Positions 15,882 through 23,718 of a stretch of DNA of 41,812 nt are shown in pieces. The position numbers and the translations under genes were made by a program. The notes under the pieces were generated by a model. The model was not told where the DNA came from, made no database searches, and saw nothing but the letters and a program-made list of their open reading frames with translations. Origin of the DNA: a virus; the IMG/VR virus record IMGVR_UViG_3300046507_000598, positions 1 through 41,812 of that record; one strand, given 5' to 3'. The number at the start of each line of letters is the position of its first letter. Within the stretch, counting starts at the first letter, position 1.

Positions 15882-16231
15882 TCGGCATGAACAGCAGCAC
15901 CGGCAAAGCGCTGACCGGTAGCGCCCATCTCGCCCAATCGATCAACGACATTCTCAGCACGCCGCTGGGGACTCGCATCATGCGCCGTGACTACGGCAGC
16001 CAACTGGCGGACCTAATCGACTGGCCTTTGAACAATGCGACCCGCCTGCAGGCGTATGCCGCCGTCGCGATCGCACTGATGCGTTGGGAACCCAGAATCA
16101 GGTTGAGCCGGGTGCAGCTGTCGCTGGGTGAACAGGCCGGTCAGGCCTATCTGGATGTCGAGGGCACAGTGGTGGATACCAACGAGCCGTTAAACCTGCG
16201 CGTGCCGCTGAGCCTGGGAGCGTCTGCATGA
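15878..16231 (+). CDS. W: Baseplate wedge protein (P2 gpW, T4 gp25-like)
   Basis: Part of the baseplate wedge. The 117-aa product has the gp25/GPW signature: SAHLAQSINDILSTPLGTRIMRRDYGS. The start overlaps the end of V (ATGA) and the stop overlaps J, so W depends on coupled translation through V. If ribosomes stop early on the frameshifted V message, W expression may fall as well. Confidence 0.93.
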   Translation: MIGMNSSTGKALTGSAHLAQSINDILSTPLGTRIMRRDYGSQLADLIDWPLNNATRLQAYAAVAIALMRWEPRIRLSRVQLSLGEQAGQAYLDVEGTVVDTNEPLNLRVPLSLGASA

Positions 16232-17142
16232 ATACCTTTACTCCCATCGACCTCACCTTGCTGCCGGATCCGGATGTGGTGGAGCGGATCGACTACGAAG
16301 AGATTCTGGCCGAGCGCAAGGCTTATGCCGTCAGCCTCTGGCCGGCGGAGCAGCAAGCCGAGGTCGCAGCTACCCTGGCGCTCGAATCTGAACCTCTCAC
16401 CAAGTTGATCCAGGAGAACGCCTATCGCGAAACATTGTGGCGTCAGCGCGTCAACGAGGCGGCTTTGGGTACCATGCTTGCCAAGGCCAAAGGCAAGGAT
16501 CTGGACCAGGCCGCAGGCAACGTGAACGTGACACGGCTGGTAGTGGTCGCTGCTAACCCGAACGCAATCCCTCCGACGCCTGCTGTGATGGAGATCGACG
16601 ACAGCCTGCGTGAACGCGCCCAGATGGCTTGGGAAGGTCTATCCACAGCAGGACCGAAGAACAGCTACATTCTGCACGCGCGCAGCGCTGACGGCCGCAT
16701 CGCAGACGCGACTGCCGAGAGCCCTTCGCCTGCGGTGGTCATCGTGACTGTGCAGGCGCTATTGGGTGATGGTGCGGTCGATCAAGCCATGCTCGATGTC
16801 GTATCCGCGTATTTGAGCGACGAAGACCGGCGCCCCGTGGCTGACCGGCTCACGGTGCAGTCTGCCGAAGTTTTGCACTACGGCGTCGACGCGACCCTGT
16901 ATCTCGCCACCACCGGTCCCGAGGGTGAGCCCATCCGCGCCGCAGCTCAGGCGAAGCTCTCCGCATTCGTGACGCAACGTCGACGCCTCGGGGTTGAGAT
17001 TTCCGAATCGGCGGTGCATGCGGCGCTGCATGTCGAGGGCGTTCGTAAAGTCGTTCTGCACAACTGGACGGACATCAACCCTACGCCGTACCAGGCTGCG
17101 TACTGCACCAGCGTCAGCGTCCTAGTCGGTACAGAATCGTGA
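16228..17142 (+). CDS. J: Baseplate assembly protein (P2 gpJ)
   Basis: A baseplate wedge component of the Mu gp47/gpJ family. The 304 aa are almost the P2 length. The N-terminal IDLTLLPDPDVVERIDYEEILAER is characteristic. It overlaps W and I by four bases each. Confidence 0.93.
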   Translation: MNTFTPIDLTLLPDPDVVERIDYEEILAERKAYAVSLWPAEQQAEVAATLALESEPLTKLIQENAYRETLWRQRVNEAALGTMLAKAKGKDLDQAAGNVNVTRLVVVAANPNAIPPTPAVMEIDDSLRERAQMAWEGLSTAGPKNSYILHARSADGRIADATAESPSPAVVIVTVQALLGDGAVDQAMLDVVSAYLSDEDRRPVADRLTVQSAEVLHYGVDATLYLATTGPEGEPIRAAAQAKLSAFVTQRRRLGVEISESAVHAALHVEGVRKVVLHNWTDINPTPYQAAYCTSVSVLVGTES

Positions 17143-17750
17143 CCGCCCTGCTGCCTCCCAACGCGAAATCACTGGAGAGCCTGGCTGCGGAGGCTTTGAT
17201 CCAGATCGAGCGCGTTCCAATCCCGATTCGTGACCTGGTCAATCCCGATCGCTGCCCACTCGCCCTGTTGCCGTATCTCGCATGGGCCTTCTCGGTGGAT
17301 CGGTGGGACGAGCGCTGGCCAGAGGCGACCAAACGCAGGGTCATCAAGTCTTCGTACTTCGTGCATTCGCGCAAAGGCACGATCGGCGCGCTACGCCGTG
17401 TCGTCGAGCCACTGGGCTATCTGATCGAAGTTCTCGAATGGTGGCAGCTCACACCACCAGGCGTTCCGGGGACCTTTGAATTAAAGGTCGGCGTCCTGGA
17501 TACCGGCATCACCGACGAGATGTACCAGGAGCTGACGGCGCTCATCGATGACGCCAAGCCCCTCTCCCGCCATTTGATCGGTTTGGCCATCAGTCTGGAA
17601 ACCAGCGGCCGCACCTACCTGAGCGCCTCAATCAGCGAAGGCGACGAAATTGACGTTTACCCACCGCAACAACGAGACATCGATGTCTCTGGCGTTATCG
17701 GCCGTGGTGGACGTGAGACCACTATAGACACCCTGGACGTGTATTCATGA
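17139..17750 (+). CDS. I: Tail protein I (P2 gpI)
   Basis: A baseplate protein that links wedge and tail fibres. The 203-aa product carries LLPPNAKSLESLAAEAL and LPYLAWAFSVDRWDERWPE, both diagnostic for the family. It starts at a GTG overlapping the J stop (GTGA) and its stop overlaps the H start. Confidence 0.92.
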   Translation: MTALLPPNAKSLESLAAEALIQIERVPIPIRDLVNPDRCPLALLPYLAWAFSVDRWDERWPEATKRRVIKSSYFVHSRKGTIGALRRVVEPLGYLIEVLEWWQLTPPGVPGTFELKVGVLDTGITDEMYQELTALIDDAKPLSRHLIGLAISLETSGRTYLSASISEGDEIDVYPPQQRDIDVSGVIGRGGRETTIDTLDVYS

Positions 17751-20632
17751 CAGACCAAAACTCGCAGTTTTTTGCCATCCTCACGAACATCGGTGTCGCG
17801 AAGCAGGCCAACGCGGATGCGCTGGGCATTGCCTGGAAGATCACGCAAATGGGTGTGGGTGATGCCAACGGCACCGACCCCCAGCCAGACGCTAACCAGA
17901 AGACGCTGATTCGGGAATGGCGCCGCGCGCCGCTTAACCAGCTCAAGCAGGACCCGAGCAACCCGGCAATTATCATTGCCGAGCAGGTCATTCCTGCAGA
18001 GATCGGCGGCAACTGGATTCGCGAGATCGGATTGTACGACGCAGACGGCGATCTAGTAGCCGTTGCAAACTGCGCACCCTCGTACAAGCCAACCCTCGCC
18101 CAAGGCTCTGGCCGGACCCAAGTGGTTCGCATGAACCTGATCGTCAGCAACACGGTCAACGTCGAGTTGAAGATCGACCCGAGCGTTGTGCTTGCCACTC
18201 GCGAATTTGTGTTGGGTGAGCTGGCAAAACAGGACTTTAAAAGCTCGGTACTGGTGTGTGCGCCTGGCAACGTCGTTCTGAGCGGTATCCAGACCATCGA
18301 CGGCATAGCGGTTCCTGCAGGAAAGCGGGTTCTGAACCCGTTCCAGACAGCTGCTAAGGATCGCGGCATCTGGGTGACTGCTGCGGGTGCGTGGACCCGT
18401 GCAACCGATGCGGACATTAGCGAGGAAGTGACACCGGGCATGCTGGTGTTGGTGGAACAGGGCACACAGTACAGCGACAGCGCGTGGCAGCTGGTCACCG
18501 ATGCACCGATTACCTTGGGTGTGACCGCGCTGACGTTCGAAATGGCGTGGGGGCGCACCGGCGTGACGCCTGGCGAGTACCGCAGTGTGACGGTCGACAA
18601 GCTTGGCCGCGTGGTGGCAGCCACCAATCCGACGACGGTCGCGGGCTATGGACTGACGGACGTTTACACAAAGACGCAGATCGATACAGCTCTCGCCCAG
18701 AAGGCGTCCCTGAATAGCCCGGTGTTAACGGGTCTTCCTAAAGCTCCAACCGCTCCGACCTCAACCAACTCGGACCAGATCGCGACGACGGCATTTGTCC
18801 AGGCGCTGCTAACCGCGCTGGTGGGCGCGGCGCCTGAGACGCTCAACCAGATCAACGAAATCGCAGCGGCGTTGGGTAACGACCCGAACTTCGCCACTAC
18901 GATCATGACTCTGATGGCGCAAAAGGCGCCGCTGGCTTCCCCCGTCTTAACGGGCGACCCAAGGGCGCCGACCCCGGCGCAAGGGGACAACGACACCAGC
19001 ATTGCCACAACGGCATTTGTTCAGGCTGCACTTGCGATGTTCGGTGTCGGTGCCTCGGCGGCGGTTATCACCGACTACAACGCTATCACGGCGTCAGGCT
19101 TTTACCGGGATGTCGGAACCGCTGTAAATGCGCCGCTAGCTACCACGATGAGCATTATTCATGTGCAGTGGAGCGGTAACGCGGGCTTGCAGATTGCAGC
19201 AGCTGCTACCGCGCAGCTCGGGTCGTCGCGCATTTTCTGGCGTAACGCTGCTGGCGGTTCCTGGAGTGGCTGGAAGGAATTCGGCGCCCTTGATTCGCCG
19301 GTGATGACAGGTGATCCAAAAGCGCCGACACCGGCCGTTACAGATAACGATACGTCGGTGGCGACTACTGCCTTCGTGTATTCCGTTCTGTCGGCCTTGG
19401 GTATCGCGCCGGGCGCCAAGAACAACAACGAACTTGCGCAGGGGACCGACCTCAATGCGGTTCTGAATTTCGGTGTGTATTCACAGCCAGCGACCGCAAA
19501 CGCGACGTTGGCCCTGAATTATCCGAAGGCGGTGGCGGGCACGCTGCTGGTGCTGCGTGGCAGCGCCACGTTCGTCAATCAGGTCTATCAGGAGTACAAC
19601 ACAGGCCAGCTCTGGACGCGTTCGATTTACAACGGGGTGCCGTCAGCCTGGTTGCAATCGGCGAGCATTGACTCGCCCGTTTTAACGGGTGATCCACGGG
19701 CACCAACTCAGAACGTCGGGGACAACGATACAAGCATTGCCACGACTGCATTCGTACAGGCAGCACTGGCCGCGTTTGGCATTGGCTCATTCACTGGCCC
19801 GCTCGCAGCGGATCTAAATACGACTGTGCTTGGCGGAGCTTTTCGAACCACGAACGCCACGGCAAACACGCCTGTTACGGGCAATCTTTCGGGGTTCACC
19901 TTCCCTTACAACAACGGCGGCTGTTTGCAAATTGCTTCGCAGCTGGGCGGCGTCGGGCGGTTGTTCTGGCGGACTCAAGCGGGTTCAACTTGGTCACCAT
20001 GGCGAGAGGTGGCGGGGACCGATAGCCCGGCATTGCTCGGTAACCCAACCGCTCCAACGCCTGGAGCTGGCGACAACAGTCAGTCGATTGCCACTACTGC
20101 ATTCGTCAGAGGCGCGGCGGGCGATATGGTGGGAATGGTGGCTCACTTCGCCATGCCGACGCCTCCGGATGGCTGGCTGAAACGAAACGGTGCTGCGGTA
20201 TCCCGCACCACCTATGCAGCGCTGTTCGCGAAGATCGGGACAGCTTGGGGAGCGGGTGACGGCTCAACCACGTTCAACCTGCCGGACGCTCGGGGCTACT
20301 TTGACCGGGCTTGGGATGACTCGCGCGGGATCGATACGGGGCGGGCTTTTGCCAGCAATCAGGCTCCCCAGAACCAAAGTCACACCCACTCGGGCACGGC
20401 TTTGACATCCGGCGTTCACTCCCACGTAACCGATTTTGTGCGGGAAAAGCTTCCGGTCGCGAACGTAACTGATGGTGGTAACGCCGTGCTGGGCGATCAG
20501 ATAACGGATGGGATTCAGCCGATGACGAGTTCGACAGATCCCGGACACACGCACACCCTGAGCATTGCCAGTTCTGGCGGCACGGAAGCGCGACCTTATA
20601 ACCAGGCGTATTTGGCCTGTATCAAATATTGA
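17747..20632 (+). CDS. H: Tail fibre protein (P2 gpH) with repeats, knob domains and collar domain
   Basis: This receptor-binding fibre has 961 aa, longer than P2 gpH. Residues 1-150 form the DUF3751-type baseplate attachment domain. Five copies of a motif SPVLTGDPRAPTP...ATTAFV start near residues 324, 398, 517, 643 and 760. Between copies 2-5 lie three domains of about 70 residues that resemble pyocin knob domains (for example IFWRNAAGGSWSGWKEF). The C-terminus from about 790 is a phage tail collar domain (MPTPPDGWLKRNGAAVSR, then HTHS motifs). It overlaps I by four bases. The modular repeats make it prone to recombination and host-range change. Confidence 0.92.
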   Translation: MTDQNSQFFAILTNIGVAKQANADALGIAWKITQMGVGDANGTDPQPDANQKTLIREWRRAPLNQLKQDPSNPAIIIAEQVIPAEIGGNWIREIGLYDADGDLVAVANCAPSYKPTLAQGSGRTQVVRMNLIVSNTVNVELKIDPSVVLATREFVLGELAKQDFKSSVLVCAPGNVVLSGIQTIDGIAVPAGKRVLNPFQTAAKDRGIWVTAAGAWTRATDADISEEVTPGMLVLVEQGTQYSDSAWQLVTDAPITLGVTALTFEMAWGRTGVTPGEYRSVTVDKLGRVVAATNPTTVAGYGLTDVYTKTQIDTALAQKASLNSPVLTGLPKAPTAPTSTNSDQIATTAFVQALLTALVGAAPETLNQINEIAAALGNDPNFATTIMTLMAQKAPLASPVLTGDPRAPTPAQGDNDTSIATTAFVQAALAMFGVGASAAVITDYNAITASGFYRDVGTAVNAPLATTMSIIHVQWSGNAGLQIAAAATAQLGSSRIFWRNAAGGSWSGWKEFGALDSPVMTGDPKAPTPAVTDNDTSVATTAFVYSVLSALGIAPGAKNNNELAQGTDLNAVLNFGVYSQPATANATLALNYPKAVAGTLLVLRGSATFVNQVYQEYNTGQLWTRSIYNGVPSAWLQSASIDSPVLTGDPRAPTQNVGDNDTSIATTAFVQAALAAFGIGSFTGPLAADLNTTVLGGAFRTTNATANTPVTGNLSGFTFPYNNGGCLQIASQLGGVGRLFWRTQAGSTWSPWREVAGTDSPALLGNPTAPTPGAGDNSQSIATTAFVRGAAGDMVGMVAHFAMPTPPDGWLKRNGAAVSRTTYAALFAKIGTAWGAGDGSTTFNLPDARGYFDRAWDDSRGIDTGRAFASNQAPQNQSHTHSGTALTSGVHSHVTDFVREKLPVANVTDGGNAVLGDQITDGIQPMTSSTDPGHTHTLSIASSGGTEARPYNQAYLACIKY
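18716..20130 (+). repeat. Five in-frame repeats within the tail fibre gene
   Basis: Imperfect repeats of about 100 bp begin near 18716, 18938, 19295, 19673 and 20024, each encoding SPV-TG-P-APT followed by D-S-ATTAFV. Copies 1 and 2 are about 220 bp apart and the later ones about 350-380 bp apart, because a knob-like domain is inserted between them. Confidence 0.88.
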
Positions 20633-20653
20633 TCATCGGCCGGAGGGTTTCAT

Positions 20654-21340
20654 ATGGGCGAAATTGAACAAGGCTCACAGGTTCAGGATGTTGATGCGCC
20701 TGTGGTGCGCTGGTGGGAGCAGCAAGGGGTTGTTATTCCAACTGTGTGTCACGTCTCGCCGTTGACGGGCGAGTTTGTGGGGCTGGGGATCGCAGATCCG
20801 AGCCCGCTTGAACCCGACGTCTGGCTAATTCCTGCCGGGGCGCATTTGGGGGATGCGCCTATTGTCTTCGCGGACAGCGCGGCAGTTTGGAGCGCGGATG
20901 AGGCTACCTGGCACCAGGTATCCGATTACCGAGGCAGGACCATCTACAACAAGGACACCCGAGAGGCAAGCGTGCAGGAGGTGCTAGGCGAACTCCCTGA
21001 GTCGTTTACCTTACTGGCGCCCATGACCGATTTTGATGTCTGGAGAGGCAAGTGGGTGCTCGACGTTGAAGCGCGCAATGCAGCGCTGACCAATCAAGCT
21101 CGCCTAAAGAAATCGCTGCTAATACAGTGCGCTGCGGGCATGGTTTCAACGCTGCAATTTGCCGTCGACAAGGGCATTGCGACCGATTCGGAGGTGGCGG
21201 CGCTCGATGCTTGGCGCACCTACGGTGTCCTGCTCAACAGGGTCGAGCCTGCGCCAGAAATAGAATGGCCGAACAGCCCAGATGACTCTGCGACGTCGGC
21301 ATATCTCCTATCCCGTGGATTCGAAGACATCACTGCCTAA
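20654..21340 (+). CDS. G: Tail fibre assembly chaperone (P2 gpG-like)
   Basis: It helps fold or attach the fibre. The 228-aa product has a C-terminal half typical of the Caudo_TAP family: [21 protein letters not shown], then [19 protein letters not shown]. It follows H as in P2, with GGAGGG before the ATG at 20654. A GGGGGC...GCCCCC inverted repeat (21348-21377) after the stop could end the operon, though it overlaps the next activator site. Confidence 0.88.
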   Translation: MGEIEQGSQVQDVDAPVVRWWEQQGVVIPTVCHVSPLTGEFVGLGIADPSPLEPDVWLIPAGAHLGDAPIVFADSAAVWSADEATWHQVSDYRGRTIYNKDTREASVQEVLGELPESFTLLAPMTDFDVWRGKWVLDVEARNAALTNQARLKKSLLIQCAAGMVSTLQFAVDKGIATDSEVAALDAWRTYGVLLNRVEPAPEIEWPNSPDDSATSAYLLSRGFEDITA

Positions 21341-21366
21341 CAACTACGGGGGCTCGCAACGCAGTT

Positions 21367-21385
21367 TGTCTGCCCCCTCGCTACA
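21367..21385. promoter_or_regulatory. Ogr-like activator site, FI promoter
   Basis: TGTCTGCCCCCTCGCTACA is the third TGT-N13-ACA dyad and lies in the intergenic region before FI, where P2 has its fourth late promoter. The centre is 83 bp from the FI start. It shares CCCTCGCT with the V site. Confidence 0.7.
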
Positions 21386-21458
21386 AGCCCCTCCGCTACA
21401 TTCCCCGACGCGCGCGCGTCAACCTGTGCTCTACCGCCATCAACGCGCAGGATCCATC

Positions 21459-22631
21459 ATGCCAACCGATTATCATCACGGCGTCCGAGTCGTCGAAATC
21501 AACACGGGCTCACGCCCCGTACGCACCGTCGCCACCGCCGTGATCGGCATGGTCTGCACCGCTGAAGATGCGGATGCGGCGACCTTCCCTCTCAACAAGC
21601 CTGTACTTCTCACCGACGTTCTGACTGCCAGCGGCAAAGCCGGCATAAAGGGCACGCTCGCGAAAAGCCTGGATGCGATCGCTGATCAGTCCAGCCCTGT
21701 GGCCGTAGTAGTGCGTGTCGCCGAAGGCGCCGATGCAGCGGCTACCAGTTCCAATGTGATTGGTGGTGTGACTGCCACTGGCCAATACACCGGACTGAAA
21801 GCACTGCTGGCAGCGGAAGCGCAGCTGGGCGTCCGTCCACGCATCTTGGGCGTGCCAGGTCTGGACAGCCTGGCCGTTGCCACCGAGCTGGTTACGATCG
21901 CTCAAAAGCTTCGCGGCTTTGCTTACGTCAATGCCTGGGACTGCGAAACCGTCTCGGAAGCGATCGCTTACCGCGAGAACTTTGGCGCCCGCGAGCTGAT
22001 GACCATCTGGCCCGACTTCATCAATTTCGACACGGCACTGAGCGCCGATGCCCCGGCTGCCGCTGTGGCCCGCGCCTTGGGCCTGCGGGCGAAGATTGAC
22101 GAGCAGACCGGCTGGCACAAGACCATTTCAAACGTCGCCGTCAATGGCGTCACTGGGCTGAGCAAAGACGTGTACTGGGACCTGCAGAGCCCGGACACGG
22201 ATGCAGGGCTGCTGAACGCTGCTGACGTCACCACGCTGGTCCGACGCGACGGTTTCCGCTTCTGGGGCTCACGAACTTGCAGCGACGATCCGCTGTTTGC
22301 ATTTGAGAACTACACCCGAACCGCTCAGGTGCTCGCGGACACCATGGCGGACAACCAATTCTGGTCGGTGGACAGCCCGATGCACCCGAGTCTGGTGCGC
22401 GACATCGTGGAAGGGATCAGGGCGAAGTTCCGTGACCTGGTGCGACAGGGGTATCTGATCGGCGCCGACTGCTGGTACGACGAGTCCGCCAACGACAAGG
22501 ACACCCTGAAGGCCGGCAAGCTCTTCCTGGATTACGACTACACGCCGGTCCCTCCTCTGGAAAACCTGATGCTGCGTCAGCGCATCACCGATCGCTACCT
22601 GGTCGACTTCGCCGCCCGCGTCAACAGTTGA
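21459..22631 (+). CDS. FI: Contractile tail sheath protein (P2 gpFI)
   Basis: It forms the sheath that contracts on infection. The 390-aa product is near the P2 length, with N-terminal [17 protein letters not shown] and C-terminal [23 protein letters not shown] 21459 has AGGA upstream; the open frame before it is not conserved sequence. It leads the FI-FII-E-T-U-D operon. Confidence 0.95.
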   Translation: MPTDYHHGVRVVEINTGSRPVRTVATAVIGMVCTAEDADAATFPLNKPVLLTDVLTASGKAGIKGTLAKSLDAIADQSSPVAVVVRVAEGADAAATSSNVIGGVTATGQYTGLKALLAAEAQLGVRPRILGVPGLDSLAVATELVTIAQKLRGFAYVNAWDCETVSEAIAYRENFGARELMTIWPDFINFDTALSADAPAAAVARALGLRAKIDEQTGWHKTISNVAVNGVTGLSKDVYWDLQSPDTDAGLLNAADVTTLVRRDGFRFWGSRTCSDDPLFAFENYTRTAQVLADTMADNQFWSVDSPMHPSLVRDIVEGIRAKFRDLVRQGYLIGADCWYDESANDKDTLKAGKLFLDYDYTPVPPLENLMLRQRITDRYLVDFAARVNS

Positions 22632-22681
22632 TCCCTTATTGAATCGCGCGGCCACGCCCGCGCCTGCAGGAGAGCGCCAAT

Positions 22682-23197
22682 ATGGCTCTGCCCAAAAAAC
22701 TCAAGAACATGAACCTGTACAACGACGGCGTCAGCTACGTCGGTCAGTGCAAAACGGTCACTCTGCCGAAACTTGGCCGGAAGCTTGAAGCCTGGCGCGG
22801 CGGTGGTATGGACGGCCCGGTAAAAGCCGACATGGGTCACAGCGACGATGGCATCACCATGGAATGGACCCTCGGCGGATGGGATATGACCGCTTTGCGC
22901 CAATACGGCGCTGTGTCCGCAAGCGGCGTCCAGCTGCGCTGGGCGGGTTCGATCCAGAGAGATGACGATGGGCAGGTGTCCGCCGTGGAGGTCGTCGTTC
23001 GTGGCCGCCACGAAGAGATCGACATGGGCGACTCGGAGCCAGGCGAAGACACCGAGCACAAATTCAACACCGCCTGCAGCTATTACAAGCTCACGGTCGA
23101 CGGAAACGTCGAGGTGGAAATTGACCTGCTCAACTTCATTTTCGTCGTTAACGGCGAAGACCGGCTAGCCGAGCATCGTAAGGCGATCGGCCTGTAA
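22682..23197 (+). CDS. FII: Tail tube protein (P2 gpFII)
   Basis: The inner tube subunit. Its 171 aa are almost the P2 length, and it begins MALPKKLKNMNLYNDG, the family start. AGGAG lies before the ATG. Clear hallmarks include LPKLGRKLEAWRGGGMDGPV. Confidence 0.95.
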   Translation: MALPKKLKNMNLYNDGVSYVGQCKTVTLPKLGRKLEAWRGGGMDGPVKADMGHSDDGITMEWTLGGWDMTALRQYGAVSASGVQLRWAGSIQRDDDGQVSAVEVVVRGRHEEIDMGDSEPGEDTEHKFNTACSYYKLTVDGNVEVEIDLLNFIFVVNGEDRLAEHRKAIGL

Positions 23198-23254
23198 TTC
23201 CACTCTCACGCGCCGGCAAAACCGGCGCCATTCTTTCCGCACCAGGTACTAACC

Positions 23255-23590
23255 ATGAAAGCCACTGAAACCAGCACTGAAGTTGAAGCAATCGAGCCGA
23301 ACCCGAACACCATCATCCTGGACACCCCGATCAAGCGTGGTTCGTCCGAGCTCACCGAGGTCACCCTTCGCAAGCCCATGGCAGGGGAATTGCGCGGTGT
23401 GACCCTGACCGATCTGTTGCAGATGGATGTTCTGGCGTTGCGCAAAGTGCTGCCGCGCATCACCACTCCACACCTGACCGAACATGAAATCGGCCAGATG
23501 GACCCTGCTGATCTGGTGCAAATGGCGAGCTTGGTAACCGGTTTTTTGTTGCCGAAGTCGGCGAAGACGGATGCATCCCTCGTTGCGTAG
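23255..23590 (+). CDS. E: Tail assembly chaperone, short form (P2 gpE)
   Basis: The short tail assembly chaperone of the P2 E/Mu gp41 type, 111 aa, with KRGSSELTEVTLRKPMAGELRG. A fraction of ribosomes would shift at 23542-23548 to make the longer E+E' form. It lies between the tube and tape measure genes, as in most contractile phages. Confidence 0.92.
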   Translation: MKATETSTEVEAIEPNPNTIILDTPIKRGSSELTEVTLRKPMAGELRGVTLTDLLQMDVLALRKVLPRITTPHLTEHEIGQMDPADLVQMASLVTGFLLPKSAKTDASLVA

Positions 23591-23718
23591 ATGACGCAAT
23601 GGCGGATATCGCCGTGATATTTCACTGGGGACCAGCGGCGATGGATCCGCTGTCCCTGACCGAATTGATGGACTGGCGCGAACGCGCCCGCGTAAGAAGT
23701 GGGGCTAAGGATGACTGA
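23255..23718 (+). CDS. E': Tail assembly chaperone, frameshift product (P2 gpE+E')
   Basis: The -1 slip at 23542-23548 makes a protein of about 154 aa. The E' part reads VAEVGEDGCIPRCVDDAMAD, then IAVIFHWGPAAMDPLSLTEL and MDWRERARVRSG, which is the GpE family signature. It ends eight bases inside the tape measure gene. In P2 both forms are required for tail assembly. An ATG at 23599 could also begin E' alone, but the conserved slippery site makes frameshifting more likely. Confidence 0.87.
23542..23548 (+). promoter_or_regulatory. Programmed -1 frameshift site T TTT TTG
   Basis: In the E frame the bases read ggT TTT TTG, the X-XXY-YYZ slippery pattern used in P2. A -1 slip here joins E to a frame that is open to 23718 and encodes a conserved E' extension. 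The shift is expected to set the ratio of the two chaperones. Confidence 0.88.

Noticed and set aside
18716-20130. Regularly spaced repeats as a CRISPR array
   Set aside because: The repeats are in frame inside the tail fibre, imperfect, and far too widely spaced. I see no CRISPR array in the window.
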